NCBI RefSeq assembly: GCF_013347965.1
Contig: NZ_CP048810.1
Coordinates: 1,798,001 to 1,862,000, forward strand
Direction of reading: 5' to 3'
DNA length: 64,000 bases
Origin: Pseudomonas bijieensis
Lineage (GTDB): Bacteria; Pseudomonadota; Gammaproteobacteria; Pseudomonadales; Pseudomonadaceae
Below, piece after piece: positions 31,107 to 40,030 of this stretch. Each line of letters starts with the position of its first letter. Position 1 is the first letter of the stretch. A model generated the notes under the pieces. It ran no database searches. It was given only the letters and a program-made list of their open reading frames with translations, and had not been told where the DNA came from. The position numbers and the translations under genes were made by a program.

Positions 31107-31607
31107 TCACGGCTTGTTCTCCCTCTCCAGCGCCCGGACGATCACCGGCATCACACTGAAGATCACCAGCGCCAGCACCGTGCTGAGCACCGCCGTCGCC
31201 TCCCGGCCCAGCCCGGCAGCGACGCCGATGGCGGCGGTCATCCACAGGCCGGCAGCGGTGGTCAGGCCTTTTACATGACCTTCGTCGCCATCATTGTTCT
31301 TCAGGATCGTGCCCGCGCCGAGAAAACCGATGCCGGCGACAATGCCTTGGATCACCCGGCTCATGGCGTCGGCCTGGGATCCGGACATCTGCGGCACCAG
31401 CACGAACAACGCGGCCCCCAGGGCCACGAGCATGTGGGTGCGCACGCCGGCCGCCTTGCCCTTGTGTTCGCGCTCGAACCCCAGGATGCCACCCAGCAAT
31501 GCGGCCATGACCAGGCGCACCGTGACCCGGGTCATCTGCTGGGCATCGGTGATGTCGGCGAATTCCGCCTGCAGGGTCATCCAGACTTCATGCCACCAGG
31601 CTTCCAT
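31107..31607 (-). CDS. MgtC/SapB-family membrane protein
   Basis: This 166-aa inner-membrane protein has about four to five hydrophobic segments. The family core is clear: LVMAALLGGILGFEREHKGKAAGVRTHMLVALGAALF and GIVAGIGFLGAGTIL (given here as separate known blocks of the MgtC/SapB domain). MgtC proteins affect survival in low magnesium and modulate ATP synthase or transporters; the role of this short form, lacking the C-terminal ACT-like domain, is unclear. It is monocistronic. Confidence 0.92.
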   Translation of the reverse strand: MEAWWHEVWMTLQAEFADITDAQQMTRVTVRLVMAALLGGILGFEREHKGKAAGVRTHMLVALGAALFVLVPQMSGSQADAMSRVIQGIVAGIGFLGAGTILKNNDGDEGHVKGLTTAAGLWMTAAIGVAAGLGREATAVLSTVLALVIFSVMPVIVRALERENKP

Positions 31608-31743
31608 GGACCGTCCTCTTTTCCATTCGATACATGATGGACCGCAAGCGAAGCCAGAGGTGCGCTCGACCGCTGATCAGGCGCGACGAACCCTGGCTAC
31701 CGGGCTACGCCTAATGTTCAGGACATAACGAGGAAGTGCTGCC

Positions 31744-31977
31744 ATGCCTATACGTATCGAAAACCAGACCTGCTATTTCGACAGTGCCAGTGGCCCGCAA
31801 CAGCGCCCCGCCAGCCAGCTGACCATCATCACCGACCCGGACAAGGCCATGTCAGCCGTGAAGATCAATGGCGACCTGGTCTACATCACCGAGGCCGAAG
31901 CCGATGCCCTGACCGTGGCCGGCGCGACCGACGGGCGCAAGCACCTGAAGGCCACGGACAGCGGCTCGGCGATCTGA
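31744..31977 (+). CDS. Small conserved protein (77 aa, resembles DUF3203)
   Basis: This is a soluble, acidic protein with no signal peptide. The pattern [30 protein letters not shown] suggests a small alpha/beta fold and recalls the Pseudomonas DUF3203 family, an identification from memory only. Start ATG 31744 follows cgaggaag at good distance. It is divergent from the MgtC-like gene. Confidence 0.75.
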   Translation: MPIRIENQTCYFDSASGPQQRPASQLTIITDPDKAMSAVKINGDLVYITEAEADALTVAGATDGRKHLKATDSGSAI

Positions 31978-32012
31978 GCCCGTTGACGCCTCTGCGAGGT
32001 ATTCAATCCGTC

Positions 32013-32096
32013 GGAGCAAAGCTTGCTCGCGATAAGAACAACACGATACCTCTTGAACCGAGGTGCCTGTATCGCGAGCAAGCTTTGCTCCCACAG
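32013..32096. repeat. REP doublet
   Basis: ggagcaaagcttgctcgcga and its inverse; the outer gtg of the left arm is lost. Confidence 0.82.
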
Positions 32097-32263
32097 ATCC
32101 TTGGCACAGATGTTGTTCGCTTTCCCTCGGGTGCATCAAAGTGTCGCAGCGCCTGGGTTTCGCGGCATCTGATCCGGTTTTTATCAAAACACCTGAGTCT
32201 GTTATGCAAACAGTTCCATGGTCATAGTGCGCCGGCCAGATAGAGGCTGATGAGCGACCGACC

Positions 32264-33676
32264 ATGAGCGATAGAATCCCCGTCCAGTTGATACAGACGT
32301 TCGAACCTGCGCCAACGAAGATAAAGGCCAGGACCACCGATAACCTGATCCACACCCGCAGCTTCACCGGTTTGTTTCGCACCTTGCGCATCAGCGGTGC
32401 CGGGGTTCTGTTCCTGCTGTTCTTCGGCACGGTGTGGCTGAACTGGGGCGGTCGCCAGGCGGTGCTCTGGGATCTTTCCGAAAGCAAATTCCACATCTTC
32501 GGCGCGACTTTCTGGCCCCAGGATTTCATCCTGCTGTCGGCCTTGCTGATCATCGCTGCCTTCGGCCTGTTCGCCGTCACCGTGTTCGCCGGGCGCGTGT
32601 GGTGCGGCTACACCTGCCCACAGAGCTCCTGGACCTGGATCTTCATGTGGTGCGAGAAAATCACCGAAGGCGAACGCAACCAGCGGATCAAGCTGCAGGC
32701 AGCGCCCTGGGGCCTGAACAAACTCGTACGCCGCAGCGCCAAGCACACGTTGTGGCTGGCCATCAGTCTGCTCACCGGCCTGACGTTCGTTGGCTACTTC
32801 ACACCGATCCGCCCATTGACCGAAGAACTGCTGACCCTGCAAATCGGCGGCGTGAGCTTGTTCTGGGTACTTTTCTTTACCGCAGCCACCTACCTCAACG
32901 CCGGCTGGCTGCGTGAAGCGGTGTGCATGCACATGTGCCCTTATGCACGCTTTCAGAGCGTGATGTTCGACAAGGACACCTTGACCATTTCCTACGACAC
33001 GGCCCGCGGTGAAATCCGCGGCCCGCGCAAACGCGAAGCAAACCCGGCGAATATCGGCCTGGGCGACTGCATCGACTGCCAGATGTGCGTACAGGTCTGC
33101 CCCACCGGCATCGACATCCGCGATGGCCTGCAAATGGAATGCATCGGCTGCGCAGCCTGCATCGATGCCTGCGACTCGATCATGGACAAGATGGGTTATG
33201 CCCGTGGCCTGATCAAATACACCTCCGAACACCAGTTGCAAGGCGGCAAGACTCATCTGCTGCGACCTCGGCTGATCGGCTACACCGCCGTGTTGCTGGT
33301 GATGATCGGCGCACTGGCCGTGGCGCTGGTGCAGCGGCCCATGGTGTCGCTGGACGTCAGCAAGGACCGTGGCCTGTTCCGCGAGAACAGCGCGGGCCAG
33401 ATCGAGAACATCTACAGCCTGAAAGTCATCAACAAGACCCAACAGCGCCAGGATTATCACCTGTCCCTGGTGGACGGCGACGGCTTCGTCCTGCAAGGCA
33501 AGACGCAATTGAGCCTGGCCCCGGGGGAAATCGTCGATGTGCCGGTGTCGGTAGCGATGCTCAGCGAACGGCCGGGCAAAAGCTCCCAGGAGATGACGTT
33601 CAAGATCGCCGACACGGATGAGCCGGGAATCTACAGCCTCGCCAAAAGTCGTTTTGTAGCGCCGATGAATCGCTGA
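32264..33676 (+). CDS. ccoG: Cytochrome c oxidase accessory protein CcoG (FixG/RdxA)
   Basis: This membrane-bound polyferredoxin of 470 aa is needed for cbb3 oxidase assembly, probably by reducing Cu(II). It has several N-terminal membrane segments with the GRVWCGYTCPQ motif, an intermediate MHMCPYARFQS, and two 4Fe-4S clusters in CIDCQMCVQVCP and CIGCAACIDACD. A C-terminal membrane segment precedes an Ig-like periplasmic domain (about residues 360-470). Ccb3 genes usually lie near it but not within this window. The ATG at 32264 has a weak ribosome site; I see no full Anr box upstream. Confidence 0.96.
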   Translation: MSDRIPVQLIQTFEPAPTKIKARTTDNLIHTRSFTGLFRTLRISGAGVLFLLFFGTVWLNWGGRQAVLWDLSESKFHIFGATFWPQDFILLSALLIIAAFGLFAVTVFAGRVWCGYTCPQSSWTWIFMWCEKITEGERNQRIKLQAAPWGLNKLVRRSAKHTLWLAISLLTGLTFVGYFTPIRPLTEELLTLQIGGVSLFWVLFFTAATYLNAGWLREAVCMHMCPYARFQSVMFDKDTLTISYDTARGEIRGPRKREANPANIGLGDCIDCQMCVQVCPTGIDIRDGLQMECIGCAACIDACDSIMDKMGYARGLIKYTSEHQLQGGKTHLLRPRLIGYTAVLLVMIGALAVALVQRPMVSLDVSKDRGLFRENSAGQIENIYSLKVINKTQQRQDYHLSLVDGDGFVLQGKTQLSLAPGEIVDVPVSVAMLSERPGKSSQEMTFKIADTDEPGIYSLAKSRFVAPMNR

Positions 33677-33710
33677 AGCTTTAAGATGCCGGGCACCTGC
33701 GGGAGCGGGC

Positions 33711-33800
33711 TTGTGGGAGCAAAGCTTGCTCGCGAAGAACGATGACGCGACCTGACGATTGATCCGTGTCGCCTGCATCGCGAGCAAGCTTTGCTCCCAC
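33711..33800. repeat. REP doublet
   Basis: tgtgggagcaaagcttgctc and its inverse; preceded at 33700 by a partial extra arm (gggagcgggct). Confidence 0.85.
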
Positions 33801-33856
33801 GGGTTTTCCCACCGTTAAAAAGCGAAAACCATGTGTCACTCAAGACTGGGCCAGCC

Positions 33857-35284
33857 ATGAAACGCTACGAAAAATTCGCCGACGACATCGCTGAACTGAT
33901 CCGCTCGGGCATGCTGGGGCCGGGTCAACGAGTGCCGTCGGTACGCTACGCCAGCCAGACCTACGGCGTCAGCCCGTCCACCGTATTCCAGGCCTATTAC
34001 CTGCTGGAACGACGCGGCATGATCCGGGCCCGGCCGCGCTCCGGCTACTTCGTCAACGCCCATGCGCCAAGCCCGTTTTCCGAGCCTGCGATCAGTAGCC
34101 AGGTGCACGAATCCACCGAAGTCGACGTCAGTGAGTTGGTGTTTTCGGTACTGGATTCGATCAAGGACCCGGCCACCGTACCCTTCGGCTCGGCATTCCC
34201 CAGCCCGACGCTGTTCCCACTGCAACGGCTGTCCCGTTCGCTGTCCAGCGCAACACGGGACATGGACCCGCGAATGGTGGTCACGGACATGTCGCCAGGC
34301 AATCCACAATTGCGTCGACAAATCGCGCTGCGCTACATGGTCGGCGGGTTGATGTTGCCCATGGAGGAGCTGCTGGTCACCAACGGTGCCCTGGAAGCCT
34401 TGAACCTGTGCCTGCAAGCGGTGACCGAGCCCGGCGACCTGGTGGCGATCGAGGCGCCGGCATTCTATGCCAGCCTGCAGGTACTGGAGCGGCTCAAGCT
34501 CAAGGCCGTGGAGATTCCCGTCCACCCGCGCGACGGTATCGACCTGGAAGTGTTGGAGCAGACACTGGAGCGCCATCCGATCAAGGCCTGCTGGTGCATG
34601 ACCAGTTTCCAGAACCCCATGGGCGCAACCATGCCCGAGGCAAGGAAACAGGCCTTGGTGGAACTGCTACGCCGCCATCAGGTGCCGCTGATCGAGGACG
34701 ACGTCTACGCCGAACTCTATTACGGCCAACAGGCCCCCAAGCCCGCCAAGGCGTTCGACACCGAAGGGCTGGTGATGCATTGCGGTTCGTTCGCCAAGAG
34801 CCTGGCGCCGGGCTATCGCATCGGCTGGGTCGCCGCCGGGCGCTTTGCGCAGAAGATCGAACGGCTCAAGCTCATGACCTCGCTGTGCGCCTCGATGCCA
34901 GCCCAGGCCGCCATCGCTGACTACCTGCAACACGGCGGCTATGACCGTCACCTGCGCAAACTGCGCTACGCCCTGGAAGAACAGCAAAGCGCGATGCTCG
35001 CCGCCATCGCCCGCTACTTCCCGGCCCAGACCCGCGTCAGCCAACCGGCAGGCGGTTACTTCCTGTGGCTGGAGCTGCCGGAGCAGATGGACTCGCTGAA
35101 ACTGTTCCAGATGGCCCTGGCCCAGGGCATCAGCATCGCGCCGGGACCGATCTTTTCACCGACCCGGCGCTTCAGGAATTGCATCCGCCTGAACTATGGC
35201 AGCCCGTGGACCGAGGTCTCGGAAACAGCCATGGAGACGTTGGGGCGGATTATTCGGTCGTTGGTAAGCAGGCACGAGCATTGA
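33857..35284 (+). CDS. MocR-type regulator (GntR DNA-binding plus aminotransferase-like domain)
   Basis: This 475-aa PLP-binding transcription factor joins a GntR winged helix (residues 1-70: GPGQRVPSVRYASQTYGVSPSTVFQAY) to a fold-type I aminotransferase domain. That domain has TNGALEALNLCLQA, SFQNPMGATMPEARK, LIEDDVYAELYY and the PLP-lysine segment GSFAKSLAPGYRIGW. Such proteins commonly control vitamin B6, GABA or amino-acid genes. The target is not visible: the next gene downstream is an unrelated orphan. Start ATG 33857 gives a typical MKRYEKFA N-terminus. Confidence 0.93.
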   Translation: MKRYEKFADDIAELIRSGMLGPGQRVPSVRYASQTYGVSPSTVFQAYYLLERRGMIRARPRSGYFVNAHAPSPFSEPAISSQVHESTEVDVSELVFSVLDSIKDPATVPFGSAFPSPTLFPLQRLSRSLSSATRDMDPRMVVTDMSPGNPQLRRQIALRYMVGGLMLPMEELLVTNGALEALNLCLQAVTEPGDLVAIEAPAFYASLQVLERLKLKAVEIPVHPRDGIDLEVLEQTLERHPIKACWCMTSFQNPMGATMPEARKQALVELLRRHQVPLIEDDVYAELYYGQQAPKPAKAFDTEGLVMHCGSFAKSLAPGYRIGWVAAGRFAQKIERLKLMTSLCASMPAQAAIADYLQHGGYDRHLRKLRYALEEQQSAMLAAIARYFPAQTRVSQPAGGYFLWLELPEQMDSLKLFQMALAQGISIAPGPIFSPTRRFRNCIRLNYGSPWTEVSETAMETLGRIIRSLVSRHEH

Positions 35285-35396
35285 GAATGACCTGTCAACT
35301 CTGACAGTAGAACACCCTCCGGAAATGTCTTAGCGTAGCGATGGCTGACCGAATGAGCGTCACGCGTTAGCAAAAAATCTACCTAAGGAGAAAATC

Positions 35397-35816
35397 GTGA
35401 ACTACTTTCAAGATTTCGAGAAGGACCAAGACGGCTGGAGATTTATCCAAGGTGACGGAAAGATAGTAACGGAAGCGGGTGGTAATCATTACCTCACCGG
35501 CGATGAGTATGTAACTGATTACGGCTTACAGAAAATCTTCAAGTTGCCCTTCGAGGACAAAAGTCCAGTCACGATAAAATTCAAAATCAAAGTTCCCAAG
35601 ACCGTATCCCTGAAATATTTGAGCTGTGGATTCATGAATGGCCTCACGAGTTTGGCTGTTCCGGAAAGCGATGACCAATGGCATTCGTGCGAAGCAGTCC
35701 TACCCCCTCCTCCTAGCTCAGAACTTCCTATGGTACGGATATGGGCGTACCAAGATGAGGTGAATTATCCACAGGGTATCGGGTTTGATGATATTGAAAT
35801 CGTCCAGCAGCAATAA
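35397..35816 (+). CDS. Orphan hypothetical protein (139 aa), atypical composition
   Basis: The start is GTG 35397, supported by aaggag seven bases upstream. The protein has no signal peptide and looks beta-rich: FQDFEKDQDGWRFIQ at the start and GIGFDDIEIVQ at the end resemble the edges of jelly-roll carbohydrate-binding modules. The DNA is clearly AT-richer than neighbours and uses codons rare in the rest of the window (for example ata, agt, aaa), which suggests recent acquisition. I do not recognise a family and give no function. Confidence 0.8.
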   Translation: MNYFQDFEKDQDGWRFIQGDGKIVTEAGGNHYLTGDEYVTDYGLQKIFKLPFEDKSPVTIKFKIKVPKTVSLKYLSCGFMNGLTSLAVPESDDQWHSCEAVLPPPPSSELPMVRIWAYQDEVNYPQGIGFDDIEIVQQQ

Positions 35817-35874
35817 CCGATGAGAGCGAAGGGAATAGTCCAACCGTTCCAATGGCGATTTACGGATGCATACA

Positions 35875-35941
35875 TCATCGCGAGCAAGCTCGCTCCCACA
35901 GGGAACCGTATTCCAATGTGGGAGCGAGCCTGCTCGCGATA
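35875..35941. repeat. REP arms in tail-to-tail order
   Basis: Here the arms are arranged with the hairpins outward (catcgcgagcaagctcg then tgtgggagcgagcctgctcg), the reverse of the usual doublet order. Confidence 0.8.
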
Positions 35942-35965
35942 AGGGCGGAACAGACACCCCAGACC

Positions 35966-36712
35966 TCAGCGCCCGCCCCCCAGGTCCACAAACGTCCCGG
36001 TCGCATACGAAGCCTTGTCCGACAGCAGCCAGATAATCGCCTCGGCCACTTCGTCCGGACGACCGCCCCGGGCCATGGGAATCGCCGATTCCAGTTTGCT
36101 GACCCGATCCGGGTCGCCGCTCAGGGCATGAAAGTCGGTGTAGATGTAGCCGGGACGCACCGCGTTGACGCGAATACCTTCGCCAGCCACTTCCTTGGAC
36201 AGGCCGATGGTGAAGGTGTCCAGCGCGCCCTTGGAGGCTGCGTAATCGATGTATTCACCCGGTGCCCCCAGGCGAGCAGCCACCGACGAGACGTTGACGA
36301 TACTGCCGCCCTGCCCGCCATGCCGGGGCGACATGCGCAGCACCGCGTGCTTGGCACAGAGGATCGGACCCAGCACGTTGGTCTTCATGATCTTGAGAAT
36401 GCGGAACTCGGACATTTCATCGAGCCGGGACTTGTGGGCCACCGTGCCGGCGTTGTTCACCAGGGCGGTGACACGTCCCAGCTCGGCATCCACCCGGTCG
36501 AACAGGCTGATCACCTCATCTTCGATGCTCACGTCGGCGCGCACGGCCATCGCCTGTGCGCCCTTGGCCCGCACCTGTTCGAGCACCTCTTGCGCGGCAC
36601 TTTCATCCGATTGGTAATTGATACAGATCCGATAACCCAACTCGGCAGCCAACAGCGCCGTGGCCGCCCCGATGCCGCGACCGCCACCGGTGATGACGAT
36701 GACTTTATCCAC
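35966..36712 (-). CDS. SDR-family oxidoreductase
   Basis: This NAD(P)-dependent classical short-chain dehydrogenase has 248 aa. The cofactor motif is ITGGGRGIGAATAL. NNAG is in LVNNAGTVAHK, the catalytic Ser in IVNVSSVAARLG, and the Tyr-x-x-x-Lys in YIDYAASKGAL; the C-terminal ATGTFVDLGGGR is typical. Start GTG 36712 is chosen with ggggaag just upstream; a frame to 36778 adds 22 poor residues. Substrate is unknown. It is close to the DyP peroxidase gene but probably separate from it. Confidence 0.9.
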   Translation of the reverse strand: MDKVIVITGGGRGIGAATALLAAELGYRICINYQSDESAAQEVLEQVRAKGAQAMAVRADVSIEDEVISLFDRVDAELGRVTALVNNAGTVAHKSRLDEMSEFRILKIMKTNVLGPILCAKHAVLRMSPRHGGQGGSIVNVSSVAARLGAPGEYIDYAASKGALDTFTIGLSKEVAGEGIRVNAVRPGYIYTDFHALSGDPDRVSKLESAIPMARGGRPDEVAEAIIWLLSDKASYATGTFVDLGGGR

Positions 36713-36811
36713 GTTTGCTTCCCCCGTTCCACGGATAGACGTCCGGCCCAAGAATAGCGTTGACCGATGCGTTTGCACAAAACGCCCGGCTCAGCGGACC
36801 AAAACGCCTGT

Positions 36812-37690
36812 TCAGCGGGCTATGGCCCGTAGGTCCAGGCGTCCGTCCAGCAGCGGCGGGCACCAGTAGTAACCACCGGTGATTGGCCGGCTCATGCGAT
36901 ACAGGCCGTCGGTGATACCGTCTTCCAGGCCACTCATGCGTCGCAGTTGTGCCTCGAAGGCATCGAGGGAGAAGCCGAACGCCAGGAACATCAGCCCTGC
37001 ACGGTCACCTTCGATCCACGGCATGGAGCGACGTACCACGAACGCCTCCGGGGCGAAACTTTCCTGGGCGGTGCGCTTGACGTGGGCCGACTCCGGCGCG
37101 TCGTCGATTTCTTCGTTGTCGCTCAGGCGGCGGCCCATGATGTTGTCGCGTTCGTGGGGCTGCATCGCCGCGAAACCGTCCAGGTCATGCTGCCACTGCT
37201 GGATCGCGGCAAAACTGCCACCGCGTACCCCGTCGGCGCCCTGGGCCAGGGCGGCGGCGATGGCCGCTTCGTCATGAGGGTTTTCGGTGCCGTCTTCGTA
37301 GCCGGTCAGGTCATGGCCAGTCATATGGCGGAAGGTTTCGTTCATCTGCACCAGGCGCAGCGCCGGGGCCAGCGCGGCCTCGATGGCGCGACTGCGGTGC
37401 ATCAGCTCGCCGCGGTCTTCGCCGTGCAGCCAGCACCACAGCGCGTGCTGGGTCGACGGGTTGTCCACGCCCACGCCGGCCAACGCAGGAAAGGCCCGCA
37501 GGCTTTCGACCTGGGCGCCCAGCGCCTGGACCAGCGATTCGCCGAAGCCGACCACGGCCCGCCCATCGAGCAGCGACTGGAGTTTGTCTATCGCAGCCGG
37601 CAGTGCCTCGACCGATTCCAGGGCAAAAAACAAATGACGGGCCTGAGGCGGAACAGGGGTGGCGAGAATGCCGGGCTGGTAGTAACTCAT
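36812..37690 (-). CDS. Dye-decolourising (DyP-type) haem peroxidase
   Basis: This 292-aa protein of the YfeX/DyP-B group oxidises substrates with peroxide through haem b. The GXXDG signature is in LTGYEDGTENPHDE, carrying the distal Asp; the proximal His is probably in SAHVKR, followed by VVRRSMPW. LMFLAFGFSLDAFEAQL is a conserved C-terminal block. No Tat signal is present, so it is cytoplasmic or encapsulin-free; no encapsulin gene is nearby. Start ATG 37690 is followed by the usual YYQPGILATPVPP. Confidence 0.94.
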   Translation of the reverse strand: MSYYQPGILATPVPPQARHLFFALESVEALPAAIDKLQSLLDGRAVVGFGESLVQALGAQVESLRAFPALAGVGVDNPSTQHALWCWLHGEDRGELMHRSRAIEAALAPALRLVQMNETFRHMTGHDLTGYEDGTENPHDEAAIAAALAQGADGVRGGSFAAIQQWQHDLDGFAAMQPHERDNIMGRRLSDNEEIDDAPESAHVKRTAQESFAPEAFVVRRSMPWIEGDRAGLMFLAFGFSLDAFEAQLRRMSGLEDGITDGLYRMSRPITGGYYWCPPLLDGRLDLRAIAR

Positions 37691-37954
37691 GTGAACTCCT
37701 TTAGAAAGGGCACAAGTCTACCCGGCAGCCGTGGGGGTTTGCCATGCGACACCGAGGGCGGCTGCCAAAAGATTTTCGTAGGAAGACTCCCGCGAGCCAG
37801 TCAGACGACTCGGAACCTGACCTGAGCCCGATAGCAGCCAATTGCCGAGCAACCGAAAACCTCCTAGATTGACCAGCCCCAAGATGCCCCAGGCATCGCA
37901 AGCTGCCGGATGCAGAGCGGCTTGAACCACCGCCATCCAAGGAGACGGTCCGAC

Positions 37955-39103
37955 ATGCACATGGCTAAATCGATACTCGCAGGCACTTTTTTCCTGCTCT
38001 ACGGGGCGGCTCCGGGCTTTGCCCAGGATCGTATTGAAGAGGCCGTCAATGCCACGATCCAGCCATTGATGAAGCAACAGGACATCGCCGGCATGGCTGT
38101 GGCGATCACCTACAAGGGCCAACGCCATTACTTCAACTACGGCGAGGCCTCCAAGGACACGAAAAACCCGGTCACCGACCAGACACTCTTCGAAATCGGC
38201 TCGATCAGCAAGACCTTTACCGCCACCCTCGGCGCCTATGCCCAGGCCCAGGGCAAGTTGTCCCTGACGGACCCGGCCAGTCGCTTCGCCCCCGAGCTGC
38301 GCGGCAGCGCCTTCGACGGCATCAGCCTGCTCAACCTCGCCACCTACACCGCCGGCGGCCTGCCGTTGCAGTTTCCCGACGAGGCAGACCATCCGGACCG
38401 GATGTTCAGTTATTACACGACCTGGAAGCCGCTCTACCCGGCCGGCACCCAGCGGCTCTATTCAAACCCGAGCATCGGGTTGTTCGGCTATCTGGCAGCC
38501 CGCAGCATGGGCCAGTCGTTTGACGAGGTAATGGAGCGCACACTGATGCCAGGGCTGGGCCTCAAGCACAGTTATGTGCGGGTGCCACAGGCTCAGTCGG
38601 GTCGATACGCCCAAGGGTATGCAAAGGACGGCAAGCCTGTCCGGGTCGGGCCTGGTGCCCTGGACTCCGAGGCTTACGGGGTGAAGACCAGCTCATCGGA
38701 CCTGATTCGCTTCGTCGAGGCCAACCTGCGCCCCGGAAAACTGGACGCCAACCTGCGCCAAGCCATCGCCACGACTCATACCGGGTTCTATAAGGTCGGT
38801 GGAATGACCCAGGGGTTGGGTTGGGAGTTCTACCCCTACCCGCTCACCGTGGATGCGCTGCTGGCTGGCAACTCGACGCAAGTCGCGATGACGCCAAACA
38901 AGGTCGAACCGCTGGATCCGCCTCGCCCTGCGCCGGTCAACGCCTGGATCAACAAGACCGGTTCCACCGGCGGCTTTGGTGCCTACGTGGCATTCGTGCC
39001 CGGAAAGGACATGGGGATCGTCATGCTTGCCAACAGGAACTACCCGAACGAGGAACGGGTGAAAGCCGCGCACCGGATCCTCACTGCACTGGACGGGAAG
39101 TAA
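37955..39103 (+). CDS. ampC: Class C beta-lactamase (AmpC)
   Basis: This periplasmic serine beta-lactamase has 382 aa with a signal peptide of about 23 residues (ILAGTFFLLYGAAPGFAQ). All class C motifs are present at the expected spacing: Ser83-x-x-Lys86 in FEIGSISKTF, Tyr169-Ser-Asn in RLYSNPSIG and Lys334-Thr-Gly in WINKTGSTGGFGAY. Start ATG 37955 follows aaggag by about ten bases; ATG 37961 is an equal alternative. No AmpR gene is adjacent, so classical AmpR induction would require one elsewhere. Confidence 0.95.
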   Translation: MHMAKSILAGTFFLLYGAAPGFAQDRIEEAVNATIQPLMKQQDIAGMAVAITYKGQRHYFNYGEASKDTKNPVTDQTLFEIGSISKTFTATLGAYAQAQGKLSLTDPASRFAPELRGSAFDGISLLNLATYTAGGLPLQFPDEADHPDRMFSYYTTWKPLYPAGTQRLYSNPSIGLFGYLAARSMGQSFDEVMERTLMPGLGLKHSYVRVPQAQSGRYAQGYAKDGKPVRVGPGALDSEAYGVKTSSSDLIRFVEANLRPGKLDANLRQAIATTHTGFYKVGGMTQGLGWEFYPYPLTVDALLAGNSTQVAMTPNKVEPLDPPRPAPVNAWINKTGSTGGFGAYVAFVPGKDMGIVMLANRNYPNEERVKAAHRILTALDGK

Positions 39104-39118
39104 ATCGGCGGGGTTACC

Positions 39119-39236
39119 TGTGGCGAGGGGATTTATCCCCGCTCGAGTGCGTAGCACTCGCCGGATTCTTTGACATGCAGAAATGCTGGGGCCGCTTCGC
39201 AGCCCAGCGGGGATAAATCCCCTCGCCACAGGGAGC
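39119..39236. repeat. Second repeat family: long imperfect hairpin (tgtggcgagggga type)
   Basis: The arms tgtggcgaggggatttatcc and their inverse ggataaatcccctcgccaca enclose a core with gctgggg. The same family occurs at 46724-46852. It is unrelated in sequence to the main REP class. Confidence 0.8.
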
Positions 39237-39253
39237 CTCATCGTTACTGGAAG

Positions 39254-39802
39254 TCAATCATCCAGCGGCTTCGGCGGCCCTGCCGGCTTGACTGCCTTGC
39301 CAGGCTTGGCACCTTTCGTATCCTTGGCCGGTGCAGGCTCTGGCGCGGGAGGTGGAGCTGGAGGTGTCGCTTCTTTTTCGGCCGCAGGCAGTTTATCGAC
39401 GGTGTCGAAGAGGTCTTTCAGTTCGATCGCCCCGGAATGCTCAAGCTTCTTTTCCCCGTCCTTGCCCACCAGGATGATCTTGGTCTGCGCACCGGCGCCC
39501 AACTTGAGGGAGCGAATCAACGCCATGGTGCTTTGCGGGTCCAGGTCCTTGCCATCGCGCTGCCCAATGGTATTGAGCACGGTATAGAGCACCATGTTGC
39601 GCTCAGAAAAGCCCTGCTTGCCTGCCGGCTCATCCAAGGCCTTTTTCAGGCTCACCCAGGCAGGGTCGACCGTACTGGGCGCGATGACGATCAGGGGACG
39701 TGCCCTGCCTGCATCCGCCACCAAGGGTGAGTCTCCATCGGCAGCGAACAGGGGGCTGGCGATGGCCAGCAAGGTAGCGAAGGTCAACGACCGAATGAGC
39801 AT
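39254..39802 (-). CDS. DUF4174-type secreted protein
   Basis: This 182-aa exported protein has a signal peptide at residues 1-20 (ending SPLFAADG). The DUF4174-like core begins with ARPLIVIAPSTVDPAW and includes KIILVGKDGEKKLEHSG, a thioredoxin-like arrangement without active cysteines. The C-terminal 45 residues are Pro/Ala/Lys-rich and probably disordered (PPAPPPAPEPAPAKD). Start ATG 39802 has aaggag upstream. Function is unknown. Confidence 0.8.
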   Translation of the reverse strand: MLIRSLTFATLLAIASPLFAADGDSPLVADAGRARPLIVIAPSTVDPAWVSLKKALDEPAGKQGFSERNMVLYTVLNTIGQRDGKDLDPQSTMALIRSLKLGAGAQTKIILVGKDGEKKLEHSGAIELKDLFDTVDKLPAAEKEATPPAPPPAPEPAPAKDTKGAKPGKAVKPAGPPKPLDD

Positions 39803-39983
39803 GCGCCTCTCCTTTTGATATTTACGCTGTACTGATTGCACAGGGCGGCGATTGTTCCGCGAGAGTCGCTCGATACTGCGCCTGCCTGACTTGAAGCTTA
39901 GGCCAGGGGGGTCATTGCGCAACCAGCCAACGCGTATGGGAGGGAGAGGTATGACTGCTAGAGGTACAGTCACCGCAAACGAG

Positions 39984-40011
39984 TGTGGGAGCGGGCTTGC
40001 TCGCTCCCACA
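39984..40011. repeat. Compact REP palindrome
   Basis: gtgggagcgggcttgctcgc followed by its inverse, like the element at 9499. Confidence 0.8.
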
Positions 40012-40030
40012 ATGGATCTCGGTGCCAGTT

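Noticed and set aside
32199..32213. Possible LexA box before ccoG (ctgttatgcaaacag)
   Set aside because: Spacing is CTG-N9-CAG, one base short of a LexA site.
32160..32263. Possible Anr/FNR box before ccoG
   Set aside because: Only the atcaa half-site is present; the ttgat half does not match.
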